Of a stretch of 64,000 nucleotides of DNA, positions 25,461 through 37,300 are shown in pieces (within the stretch, counting starts at the first letter, position 1; each line of letters opens with the position of its first letter). The position numbers and the translations under genes were made by a program. The notes below the pieces were generated by a model. That model did not search any database. It worked only from the letters and a program-made list of their open reading frames with translations, and was not told the origin of the DNA. The stretch is from positions 27,283,498 to 27,347,497 of the forward strand of contig NC_026660.2 of NCBI RefSeq assembly GCF_000004075.3, read 5' to 3'. This stretch comes from Cucumis sativus. Taxonomy: Eukaryota; Streptophyta; Magnoliopsida; Cucurbitales; Cucurbitaceae.

Positions 25461-25943
25461 ATGCTACTATCATCATCTTCTTTACTGCAATCATTGCCGG
25501 TTAATCGTCCGAATTTAGCATGTAAACCGGCGAATCCACGGACGGGTGTGAAGGTTCAGGCCATGGCAAAGGAAGGAAGCGAGAGCGAAGGGGGCATTGC
25601 AGAGACGGTGGCTATAGCCGGTGGGTTAGTGGCGACCCCAGTGATCGGTTGGTCGCTGTATACCCTGAAGACAACTGGGTGCGGGCTACCGCCGGGGCCA
25701 GGTGGGTCACTCGGCGCACTGGAAGGCGTTAGCTACTTGGCGGTGGTGGGAATCGTGGGTTGGTCTCTGTACACGAAGACGAAAACTGGATCGGGTCTGC
25801 CCAACGGCCCTTTCGGGCTATTGGGCGCCGTGGAAGGTCTGTCCTACTTGAGCTTGTTGGCCATCTTGGTCGTTTTTGGGTTGCAGTACTTGGACCAAGG
25901 CTACATCCCCGGACCTCTTCCGGCCGATCAGTGCTTTGGTTGA
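25461..25943 (+). CDS. RIQ1: Thylakoid grana protein RIQ1-like (DUF1118)
   Basis: Intronless, 160 aa. The Ser-rich N-terminus with few acidic residues (MLLSSSSLLQSLPVNRP...) is a likely chloroplast transit peptide ending near residue 34 (KVQA|MAKEG). The mature part has three hydrophobic segments, about residues 46-68, 84-105 and 121-144, and ends GPLPADQCFG. The sequence matches what I recall of DUF1118, whose Arabidopsis members RIQ1 (At5g08050) and RIQ2 are grana proteins that affect LHCII organisation, grana stacking and induction of non-photochemical quenching. Residues 63-93 and 100-130 form an exact-register 37-residue repeat: GWSLYT, GLPxGP and LGAxEGxSYL each recur 37 residues later. 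The ATG at 25461 was chosen over an upstream TTG. Confidence 0.82.
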   Translation: MLLSSSSLLQSLPVNRPNLACKPANPRTGVKVQAMAKEGSESEGGIAETVAIAGGLVATPVIGWSLYTLKTTGCGLPPGPGGSLGALEGVSYLAVVGIVGWSLYTKTKTGSGLPNGPFGLLGAVEGLSYLSLLAILVVFGLQYLDQGYIPGPLPADQCFG

Positions 25944-27240
25944 CGATTCTTCTATCCTGTGATTTATGTGGATGTTGTTTCTCCGAACGTGTTGTAAATC
26001 GTAGGGTCTCTGTTTGGTTTTATTTTCTTTATTTTCTGTTTACCGTATCGTTGCAATTCTGCGTAGAACCTGCCCTGTTCTGTTGGATGAAATGGTTTAG
26101 TCGAAATCATTTGCTTTGCTTTGGGGTCCGATACTCATTATGATTAAGCCAGCCGGTCGAGTAACGAATTCTTTCTCTTTCTTTTTTCTTCTTTGGTTTT
26201 TGGTTTTCAAAAATTGCCCCTATTTCATTCTTATTTTCTTACATTAGTTTGCACTTTTTAAAAAACAAAAATCAAGTATTTAAAATCTACAGTTTTTAAT
26301 AAATTTGTTGCCTTATCATTAGCAATCGCCTTCTTCTTTTTCATGTATAAGTAAAGTGGAATTATTTCACTATAGTTATTAATTTATCTTTTAGAATTTT
26401 CATTTAGTTTCTGGATGGGGGTTGGAATGGGAATGGGGATGGATCGAACTTTCAATCCCATAGTTGCAACATGGGTCAGTTGTAGCATGGGTTTTTTCCT
26501 TTAAGGTTGAAGTTTTAAATCTAAACTCAAATTAATTTGTCTGTATTTTCTACTACAAGGTAAGAATAATATCAGCTTAATTCTTGAGGTTTTAGTAATT
26601 TTGTAAACATGTCAAGTTGCACAATTTTTGTGATATCATTTAAAAATCATCATATGAGATTTTAGGAAATAAAATTATGAATCAGTTTACATCTTATGTA
26701 ATTCAACAACTCAAATTTGATACATACACAAACTTCAAAATTTTGAATCAACAAAATGCACCATTCGAAATGATGCATAGACCGATTTGTATTCAGAATC
26801 TAATTTGATTTTGTAAAGAATTTAATTGATACCAATATAATGTCCATTGTTTACAAGATCTTTGTTTAATATTTCAATGGTATAAATTTTGGTAATTTTC
26901 AAATGTAACAAAATTAATTATATTTATAAACCCGACAAACTTTCTGATTTTATTGATAATAGACATTGAACACCAATATATTTTATTAATACCATCAATA
27001 GATACAATATTTGTTAAGTTTTACATTCCAAGTCTTAATGATTTTAATATGACATATTAAAGTTTAATATATAATTCATGCCTATAAATTTTATTATATT
27101 TTGTAAATAATTTCAAAATATTCGATTATATTAATTTTTTCGTAAATTTTGTATGTTTACCAGAAATAAAAAGAAATTAAAGAGAAAAATTCATGAAGTT
27201 GTCTATAAATCTGGCCCAAGGAGAATCCGGGTTTGCAAAA
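25944..27240. other. Intergenic region
   Basis: About 200 bases of probable RIQ1-like 3' UTR, then AT-rich spacer with no supported gene. Confidence 0.6.
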
Positions 27241-27249
27241 TAGTCTGTC

Positions 27250-27257
27250 TATAAATA
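27250..27257 (+). promoter_or_regulatory. TATA box candidate of the U1-70K gene
   Basis: TATAAATA sits about 190 bp upstream of the ATG at 27449. A second TATAAAT copy lies near 27201. Either could place transcription starts in the GC-richer leader from about 27280. Confidence 0.45.
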
Positions 27258-27448
27258 GCGACGATCGATCGAAAAACCTTTTTCGCCTTTTTCCTCTGCC
27301 GCCTCTTCCACTTCCCTCCGTTTCGACCCTGACTGTATGAATTAGATCCCAGCCAAGAGTACTCACTAATGTTCTTTCTCCCCTCCATTTGATTTCCTGT
27401 ATCGATACTTTGCAATCGTGTTAGTCTGAGGGACGCTCCTGCGCTACC

Positions 27449-30400
27449 ATGGGGGACTACAATGATGCCTTCATGCGGAACCAAAACGCCGCCGTTCAGG
27501 CTCGTACTAAGGCCCAGAATCGTGCCAATGTTCTTCAACTCAAACTGGTTGGTGGAATGCATTCGATTCCTGTTATCTTTTCTCTAGAAGCCGTCAATTG
27601 TTTTTTTTATTTTTATTATTATCGAACTTAGCTAGGGTTTCAAGAAGTCGTTCGCATTCGTTAATTAGAAGAGATGCAGATTTGTTTTTTGTTTTTTTTT
27701 TTTTTTTGTGTCGCAAAGTTATGATTCTTGTGGATTCATAAGGATATATTTTCGTGTTTTTGGTTAGAAATGATTAGTTTAGTTATCTCCGCTGAATGAC
27801 TCATTTCTTGTTTGAGGAAGAAAATATTATGGTTCTTGAGGATTCATAGATTGTTAACAACGTCTTGTCAATGAAATGTCTCGTTTCTTGTTTGAGGAAG
27901 AAAATAATATGGTCTAAGATGAATGTTGTGATACGTCGATTTTATAATTGTACTGTCGTTGGGGGTTGAAATTTTAGATTATGGTTCTCAAAGAAGAAGC
28001 TCGATGTGTTTGTAGAATGTTCGATTATTGGATGCATCGGGTTCTTAATTTTCCCTATCGTGCAGATTGGGCAGAGTCATCCTACTGGTCTAACGGCCAA
28101 TCTCCTGAAGCTCTTTGAGCCCCGACCGCCTCTGGAGTTCAAACCTCCACCAGAGAAAAGGAAATGTCCACCATTAACAGGTTTTTAGTACTTCTTAAAA
28201 CTTGTATGCTGTTTATTGATTTTTGTGTAGTTTTTTTTTTTCATTCACTGTTTTCTCTGAGGGTTGAAATTTTATCTCATTTCTGTCTTGAAGGGATGGC
28301 CCAGTTTGTGAGTAATTTTGCAGAACCTGATGATCCGGAATATGCTCCCCCTGTTCAAAAGGGTGAAACTCCAGTAAGATAATTTACTTCTTGATGATTG
28401 TCTGAACCAAATTCCCTAATCCTTCTAAGATTGAATTTCGAATCATCCGTGCCCTTCTCCTCTGAATATACATGTTTTGAGCATATGTACGAAATCTATG
28501 TCAGCATATGTTTATATTATAAGGAAAGTGAGTATTACGTATTGCTATAACTTAGAGGCTGTTTGACAGCTTGTGGTGAAAAATGGTTTGTTTTTAAACA
28601 CAGTTTGAGGGATTTAAATTGAGTAGCTTGTAAATTTGAAGGGCAGTATGTAACAACTAACTTTCTCATGATTGATGAAGGATTAAACAAGTACGTTACA
28701 GTATACAAGAAACAAAATTTGAACACAAGTAACCACTTGAGGTTCTGACTAATCTGAAATCTTTTCCGTTCAGACAGAAAGGAGGGCTAGAATTCACTTG
28801 CTAAGAATTGAAAAGGGTGCAGAGAAAGCTGCTGAGGAGCTGCCAAAATGTAAATACATCTTTTCAGTTCTTGCATTGAATTTGTAGGTAAAAGTTTGTC
28901 AATGTCTTCTGTCTCAAACCTACTTTTTTCAGATCTTGAGCGTGATGATCCAAATGTTACTGGAGATCCATACAAAACACTCTTTGTGGCTAGACTGGTG
29001 TGTAAAATGTTCTGTGCATAGTTCTTCAATCTATGTTTAAATTTTCACGGAAAATGATTGTTACTCTTTGGCAGAATTATGAGACAACTGAGAGCCGAAT
29101 CAAAAGAGAGTTTGAATCTTATGGGCCAATCAAGCGGGTAGGTATTTGAGCATCCTCATGGGGCTCGGTAAGAGGTTAATATATATGTGGCCAAATAAAT
29201 ATTTTATGGTTACTATCAGAAATGCTTTTTGGGTAGTTATCATGTTTTTGGTCCATTTTCCTTTAAAATTGTTTTCTAGAATCTACACCATAATACCATT
29301 CTGAACCACCATGAATTGGTCTAGTGGCATACCTAAGCATGGATTTTCTTGGATCGGTTGTCTCAGATAATAGATTTTCTTGTAATGTTTTGTGTTGTTG
29401 TACTGACGATAAAATGGTTCATGCTGTCTCTTTAACTTGCCCATCAGAAAAATTCCACTGGCCCTTCGTACTACGTAAGGACATGCCAAACAGGTCTCTC
29501 TTTTTTTTTTTTATCCCTTTCAACTTTCTCCCCATTTAAAGTAGTCAAATTTCTGGGTAAGTTTTTATGGAAGTAGAACATATTTCTACCTGACTGGGTC
29601 CTTATGGTGCAACCAAGTTTGAAGAAAGATTAACGTCAAACACCTCCCTGGATTCATCATTGATAATTCAAGCTCCTAATAGTCTCTCAGGTAAACCTGC
29701 TGGTATGCAGTCATGACTTTCATGTGTATTTCATTTTCCTCTTAGTGCCCGTTTCTTTGCCCAGATGTAGTTGGGCTAGAGAATTCTTGAGGCATGATGT
29801 TAGTAGGAAACTCCTTAGTAAAGTTCAATACATCAAGAATTCCTGGTAAGGAGGCAGTTATTCTACATTTAGCCAAGTATTATTCATGATATCAGTATTT
29901 CTATGGCTCTGATCCAAAACACGGTGTGGTTCACCATGCGATGAAAGCTGGAAGTTTTAGGTTGGGCAGTTGATTGATGTGCTTTGCCTTATGGCCTTTG
30001 TATTGAAGCAAGAAAGGAGATTGTCAACTTCCCTATCTTTCAGCTTTGGGTAAAACACATAGGGAGTATTAGCATCTCTTTCTCCTTTGAATTTTGTACT
30101 ACATAGATTTTCTGCTGCTAAAAGTTTTACTTTTGGCTTTAAAGGCATCGAAAAATTTCGCCGTTGAGAAGATTTCCTGGTATTTCCTGTATTACATAAC
30201 CTTCTTTCATTATTTGAAAAATAATTTCCCTGGTAAGGGGAGTTTAGTATGTTCTACAACTGGTAAAATGGCCACAAATACTTCAGTTTTTCCGACTCTA
30301 GCTGGTGGTGATGCGTCTCGCGATGGGAGCTCTATGATTTAAAGGTGAGCACGGCTAATTAGGCATAGTGCCTGTCTGCCGTGCCAATAGGATTAGCTTA

Positions 30401-32023
30401 TAATAAACTTTATTTCAGTACTTATATAGCTATAAACTAAGAAAATGTTCAAGGAGAATGAAGAATGTACGATGGAGAGAGATATTTAACTTCTCTTCTG
30501 CCATATGACTTCTTGTTTGTAATTTTCTTTGTTTTGCAGGTCCGATTGATTACGGACAAAGTGACAGGTAAACCTAAAGGCTATGCTTTCATTGAGTACA
30601 TGCACAAAAGAGATATGAAAGGTTTGTTTCAATTAATTAGTATGGTGACCACTATCTGTTGGTTAAATTTTTCTTTTTGAAACTAATTAATCCGCTTACC
30701 TCCATTTGAAACTACTCAGCTGCATATAAACAAGCTGATGGCAGGAAGATTGATGGTAGAAGAGTACTTGTGGATGTTGAGCGAGGTAGAACAGTACCAA
30801 ATTGGCGCCCCCGCCGTCTGGGTGGAGGTCTGGGAACTACCAGAGTGGGAGGTGAAGAAAATAGCCAGAGGCATTCTGGAAGGTAGTTAATATGATGTCA
30901 ACGTCTGCAATTTCAAGTGCAAGCCATTGAGAAATTTTTATTATTGTAGTATGAAACAAAACTGAATGCATGATTGTGATTCTCAATCTGGTGTTTTGTG
31001 TCTTGGGTAGTCTTAATTCTTTTAATGCTGAAATTTTTATAATAGATGATTGAATTAATATATTTCATATGCTGAAAGCATCTGTGATTTGTTCAGGGAA
31101 CAACAGCAGTCTGGTGCACCATCCAGATCAGAGGAGCCTAGGGTTCGAGAAGATCGTCATGGAGAGCGGTATGATGTTCTATATATTTTTTTTATTTAGG
31201 ATCAAATTTTGGGTCAATAGTAGTATTCTTCTATCAATTAATAGTTTAAGGATGTGAATGTAAATTCGGTTTTTTTTATTAATTTATGTATGTTACTGGG
31301 CTTCTCTTTAATGTTATCAGAGATAGGGAAAAGTCTTATGACAAGGGAAGAGACCGAGAAAGAGATAGAGAGAAGTCTCGTGAACATTCCCATGAGAGAT
31401 CTAAGGAGCGTGATGTCAGAGAGGACAGGCATCACAGAGACCGTGATAGGACTAGGGATAGAGATAGGGATAGGGATAGGGATAGAGAGAGAGATCGAGA
31501 TCGTGGCTATGACCGTGATAGAACACGTGATCGAGGAAGGGATCGAGGTCGTGACTATGAGCGTGACAGAGATCGGGATCGTCATCGGGATAGAGATAGG
31601 GAGAGGGAGAGGGATCATGAAGGGGGATATCCAGACCCTGATCGTGGTCGCTCTCACGACAGGGACGACTATGATCGGGTTGAATCAAAATATGAGAAGG
31701 ATAGACATGGTGATAGGGATAGGGATGTGGATCGTGCAGAAACTGAGGATGGTCGTGGGTGGTATGATCAGCCTGAGCATGGGCACAGAGATGCTGATCA
31801 TGATCCCCAGTACTACGATCACTTTGAACATAACCGTGGTCGAGGACAATATGATCAACCAGAAGGCCATCGTGACCAAGATCGTTATGATCAGTATGAT
31901 GATAGAATGGACGATGATTATCATTATGAGCGTGGAAATTCTGAATCACATGATAGAGAGAGGTCTCGTGATTTGAATCACGAATATAAGCGCAGTGAGA
32001 GATCTCATTCGAGAGAGTACTAA
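27449..32023 (+). CDS. U1-70K: U1 small nuclear ribonucleoprotein 70 kDa protein
   Basis: Ten exons: 27449-27547, 28066-28180, 28294-28373, 28774-28849, 28933-28997, 29075-29137, 30540-30621, 30720-30882, 31097-31168, 31321-32023. All join in frame at GT-AG introns to give 505 aa. U1-70K binds stem-loop I of U1 snRNA and helps define 5' splice sites in the nucleus. The N-terminal region ([19 protein letters not shown]) is conserved. The RNA-recognition motif has RNP2 TLFVARL (residues 139-145) and RNP1 KGYAFIEY (179-186), then the [20 protein letters not shown] tail. From about residue 250 the C-terminus is an RD/RE/RS-rich repetitive arm that binds SR proteins, ending HSREY. It is longer than the 427 aa I recall for Arabidopsis, mostly in this arm. 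Intron 6 (29138-30539, 1.4 kb) splits the RRM between RNP2 and RNP1. Confidence 0.96.
29138..30539 (+). other. Long intron 6 of U1-70K, candidate retained intron
   Basis: At 1,402 bp this is by far the longest intron of the gene. It interrupts the RRM after GPIKR. In Arabidopsis the sixth intron of U1-70K is known to be long and to be retained in an alternative transcript that cannot make full-length protein. The same intron position and relative length are seen here. The intron also holds a perfect 10-bp inverted repeat, 29781-29790 with 29833-29842. Confidence 0.6.
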
Positions 32024-33135
32024 TGACAATGTGTTCAGCTGGTAAGTATCTCTGCCGTTCCTTTTCCAATTCATGATGACAGCCATTTCCTTGTGCATAT
32101 TCTTCCTAAATATTCTTCGTTTCCAGGTTGAGATAACACATCATCAAAGTCCATGAAAATATGTATCATGGTAGCAGCTGCATCACGTGTTGGAATTGTC
32201 TTCTTTCTTAGCTTAATTGACATATAAGCTCAAACAAACACCCGTTGATATGTCTGATGCGTTGTATGTTCTTGGGAGTTTCAATTTCAGTTTCAGTCAC
32301 TTTATGCAGATTTTTGCACAGTTTATTTATGTGCTACAAACTCCTAAACTTACCAGTGTACTACTATTCTACTTTGTGACCATTGTTTTTAAGCTCCTCC
32401 TAGATTGCTTATTAAACATTTTGTATGCTTGATTGAAACATCCTTTTGGTTCGAACAATGTGTGAAACACTCACTGGGCACTCTCCTAACTACTACTACT
32501 AATAGTAAATAAGAATATAAATAAATCGTGGAGCATGTTAACAATGTATTTGGGGTTTAGAGAGTGTTCTTTATAAAAATTATTTGTACTTCCAAAATAT
32601 TTTTTTATATAAACTTTAAAATGAGGTTTGGAAGTTTATTAGAAACTACTTCTAATGGTTCCAAATATTCGTTAAAATATATTTCTTCAAAATTCTCTCT
32701 TCAAAAATTGACGGTGAAAAGTTTTGTAAATTGTTAAATCGAATATACTTCTACTCTATTAATGGGTTGAAGTTACAATTTAAGCATGGAATATAACAAT
32801 GGATTTAAATGTATAGTGATGATGTTTGGAAGTAAGAATGGCAACTGATTTAGATGAAAATTTGTGTTAGCAAGATTGTTGCAAATTTCAAACTGTACTA
32901 AATTCATAACTAAATTTTACAAATTTTATTGAACACTAAAATAAAAAAATGTAAGGAAGTCATAATGTTAACGTTCACCCAAATTGGAACCTTAATGAAA
33001 GTTGAATGATCAGAATGTTTTGGTAACGATAAAATAATGAAACAAAGAGAGAAAAATACTCAAAAAAAGATAAAGATTATGAAAGAAGAAGGGAGCTTTA
33101 GCCACAGAAATCTAAAAGTAAATTGAAACAAAAGT
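32024..33135. other. U1-70K 3' UTR and spacer
   Basis: A further splice-like pair follows the stop codon (gctg|gtaagt near 32041, tttccag near 32127), so a 3' UTR intron is possible. The remainder is AT-rich spacer up to the tRNA gene. Confidence 0.45.
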
Positions 33136-33206
33136 TCCGTTGCCGGGAATCGAACCCGGGTCTCCTGGGTGAAAGCCAGATATCCTAACCGCTGGACGAC
33201 AACGGA
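33136..33206 (-). tRNA. tRNA-Glu (anticodon UUC)
   Basis: Read on the - strand, the 71-nt sequence folds as a standard cloverleaf. The acceptor stem is TCCGTTG/CAACGGA, the D-arm GTCC-AGCGGTTA-GGAT, the anticodon loop CTTTCAC with anticodon TTC, and the T-arm CCGGG-TTCGATT-CCCGG (B-box GGTTCGATTCC). There is no intron. A TTTT Pol III terminator follows immediately on the - strand (plus-strand AAAA at 33130-33133). Confidence 0.97.
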
Positions 33207-33628
33207 TTGTTGAAGCCATAATGAACTAAATCAATTCTAATTAAGTAATAATTAATTCAATTATTAAATTTAAAAATGCTAATTTACTCAATCATATTTC
33301 AAAAGAGTAATTGCAAATTTGAAATTTAGCCATTTGCTCTTTTTCTTTTTTCTTTTTTTAATATTGAATAAAAAATAATTAATATGTTAATAAATTAAAT
33401 TAGGATTCCTACAAATATAACCTAAATAAATATACTTAATTACTTCCAATCTAATAAGCTATTATTTTGAACAAAAATATGGTCTAATTTACTTGTTCAG
33501 CTCTCCCTATATATATTAGTACAATAAATGCATGTACGTGAAGTTTCTTGGATATATATTTTATATATACACACACAAGCACTATCTTCCAATATGAAGA
33601 ATATCTCCTAAAATGAAGAAGAAAACAT

Positions 33629-33635
<7 letters not shown>

Positions 33636-33663
<28 letters not shown>
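33636..33663. repeat. (TA)n microsatellite
   Basis: Uninterrupted TA repeats, about 28 bp. Confidence 0.85.
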
Positions 33664-33668
<5 letters not shown>

Positions 33669-33952
33669 GAAATAATATATAAACAGTAATAATCACAACA
33701 GCAATAATTTAGAAAAAAAATCCAAAATAAATAAATAGTAGAACGAGAAAGTGTATCTTAAAAAAGTTATTATAATTCAAAATTTTATTTTTATGGAAAC
33801 ACTTTTAAAATTTTTAGAGTATGTGGGTTTTTTAAAATATTAATGTTTAACTATGGACTAAAACTAAACATAACCTAAACCAAGAAGCAAATTACAAGAG
33901 CTCACTCCACTCCACTGTTGGACCCAAACGTGCAGTAGTAATTGGCATATTG

Positions 33953-33975
33953 TATATATATATATATATATATAT
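33953..33975. repeat. (TA)n microsatellite
   Basis: Uninterrupted TA repeats, about 23 bp. Confidence 0.85.
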
Positions 33976-34310
33976 GTAGAAATATTTAAAGTGTTTAATA
34001 TTTAATGTTAATATTGGGGTGTAGTCTAAAGTGTAAAGTGTAGTTTGGTCGATGCAGGAGGAAAACCCCCAAATATTAATTTTAAGGTATAAATAGTGAT
34101 CTGGAAGAACAAGCGGTGTGCGTTGCATTGGAACTTACATCCCCCTTTCTGCACCGTTGGATTCCCAAAATAAAAAGAGATATAGAAAAGATGGAATTAG
34201 AGTGTGGTGTCGTTGTCAAGTGGACACAAACCACAAACATCGCCATCATGGGACACACCATCCGTACACTACGCAACACATATATGTCTTCTCCCATTTC
34301 CATCCTTTTC

Positions 34311-34334
34311 TCTTTCTTTCTTTCTTTCTTTCTT
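34311..34334. repeat. (TTTC)n tetranucleotide microsatellite
   Basis: Six tandem TCTT/TTTC units. Confidence 0.9.
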
Positions 34335-37300
34335 ACTCCCACCCATTCACTTTAAGAATAAAAACGCACAAATTACACGTTTACTCTCTAACCTTTGAAC
34401 ATTCGTTTTAGTTTCTAAGCAGCAGTAGATCTAGAAATCATACCTAGAGTACGCTATATAAGAAAAAATAATTGTAGGAGATAATATTCGAATCAAAACT
34501 CAAAACCTTGAAGTTTTGAAATGGTATAATCACTCTACCAAATACATAATTTTATAACAATAAAATATTATTTAATATATATTATAATCTAACACTTCAA
34601 AATTAATATCAAAATACAAAAATCGAAAATATAATAGCGATCCCCTAATAAATCAGTCCGATAAAAATATACTGTAATGTTATTTTCAAATGATGTTGCA
34701 TCCTCTCTCTTCGGATCTCTCCTCTCCTTTCCTTCAACCTTCGGTATTGCTCTTTTTCTTTTTTCTTTTTGTTAATTTTTTGAATTAACAAGAACAATTA
34801 CGAAGCTTCCCTAACTCAAAACATCCCATTAGTTATCTCCACAAATCTGTAGCCAATGCTACGAGTGAGAATTTCGGATGAGTATAGAGTTGGTTTACAA
34901 AATACAACAAATTTGTTTTATTCCTTTCTTTTTTCAAATATCAGTTGTTTTTTTGTTTTCCATACTTTTAGCTTCTTACTTCTTTGTCACCATCAAATTC
35001 TACAATTTTTACTTGCTTTTGTAGTAAATGTCGGTCCAAATTCAATATATATTTTCATTGCGTGTGTTTTAAAACATTAGCGAAACATTTGCAAATATAA
35101 TACAATTTCAGTGTATGTCACCAAGAAACAATGATAAACATTTAGATTATACCCATTTATCAACATAAATAGACTTTTCAATTTCAACAAATTACCAATC
35201 GTTTACTATATTTATAAATATTTTCAATAATTTATTGTAGAAAGAGGAAAGAGAACTATATATATATACATAAAATACTAAAAATAGATATATGATTTAT
35301 AAATTAAATTTTATGGTTAATTGATTTCAAACCTAAATGATTAAATGTACATATTCTTTAATTAAGATTTAGACACTAAAAACGTAATTTTATTCTTTGA
35401 TTACAAGTGTTTTAGACATATTTTCATTTTACATTTTCTTTACGTCCAATTCTTCTAATTACTGAACCTATCTCAATACAAATTAACTTGAGAAACTATA
35501 AATTTAAGATTTGTTTCGATAATACAAATTTATTCCAACCAAGTGATGTTCATATTGGCATATATAATTAAAATTGATATTCATATGTTTGCTGTTATTA
35601 TTTGTATCATATAATAATCAAATGAAACCCAAGTAATGATTTGTCATTTTACTTTTATTTTCTATAAAAAAATTGGGGTGTTTCTCGTTAATGCGTGTGT
35701 TTCAATCTCGAAAATCTTAATTTTATCTACAAAAATCAATCGATGATATATTGAAGAACATTCAAAATCTATAAAATATAGCAAAAAAAACAATAAGATT
35801 ATATTATAGTCTATCTATATCATTGATTAATTTCATCAATTTCTTTCCTTTGATAACTTTTAAAATTTTATTATATTTTTAAAATATTTTTGTTACATTT
35901 CAAAAGAACTCTTCAGAGTGATGTATTTAATTTACAATTTTTAAATAATCAAACGTTTAATTAGTTATTTATTTATTGAATTTTGTAAACACAAAACTAT
36001 ATTACCATTTGTTCTTGTTTTAAATATCAATTCACTTTATTACAAATACTTTAAATAAATTTAAATAAAAATCATTTATTTCAAATACAAATTAGAGAAA
36101 GATTTGAATCACATTCCTTTAAATTTTTTAAATTTTGAGTACATTGGGTTAGAGTTAGAGTGATGTAGACTTAAATATTACTTAATAATGTTAATTTATC
36201 ATTAATTTCATTCAAGAAGAGTCGGTGTCTATTATAAAAATTTAATAAATATATTGATAGAATCTATTTTCAATAATAATTAAGAAAAACACTATTAATT
36301 GTCAAAGTTTGATATGATTGCCACAAATGTATTGGACTGAACTAGACCATAAAAAAAGCAGCGATTAAAATGAAATGAAATGAAATAAATGCTACCAAAA
36401 TGTAATATAGTAGTTAATTTTTTTTTACAAAATTCAAAGTAATATTTGTTTATTAATAGTATTATTTATGACATCATTTGCTAATTGTAGTGTTATTAAA
36501 AAGGTTAATAAAATAGAATTGAAATAAGATAAATGAATTTTGGGAAAGTAAATGAAGTTTGAGGTTGGGGAAAAGTATGAAAGGATGGGTGAGAGAAAGA
36601 AAAGGAGAGTGGAGAGTGGGAACCCAATCAACCCATCATCTCATGATCTCATCCCCTTTTCCCTTCTCAAATTAAGGAAGAAAAGAAAAGCTTTGAATTG
36701 ATTGCTTTCATTATATTGGTGTTTAGTCTAATCCATCTATGCTATACGTTTTTAACGGTTGGATTTGATTGATTTTTCTCTCAACTCTCTAAATTCATTT
36801 CATTGTTTTATGGAATTTCCAATCCCACCTTTTTCTTTTTCTAATTTTATCACATTTACATTTTTTATTTTTACTTCATATATATATATATATACACACA
36901 CATCTTTTCTTGACAGTGAACTATCTATTTTAATTACCTAATTGGTATGGCTGACAATATTTAATGTTCTGTATACAAGTAACTATGCAACTTTTTTATT
37001 ATTGAAAGAAGTACAACCCCACCCAAATAAAGAAAAATGTGTAATTACAAAAATCTTCTATTAGGAAATATCATGAAATCACGATGGTTGCAATAACATT
37101 TTCAATTTTTCAAAAATCCGAATTTCATAAGTTTAGAATAATAAGGGTAGAAATTGGATGTTCAAATAAAATAATTAAACCTAAACTTAAAAAAGATGAA
37201 GTTGGAAACTTGAAACGTATTATAACGTGGGAGTGTTTAGAGAGTTATAATGTAATTAGGGTTATTGAGAATAATCAAAAATTGGAATGCATGTGTTGAA

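Noticed and set aside
31238-32069. Long open frames antisense and in alternative sense frames over the end of the U1-70K gene
   Set aside because: The repetitive Arg/Asp codon pattern keeps other frames open. They encode only low-complexity strings and lack any domain.
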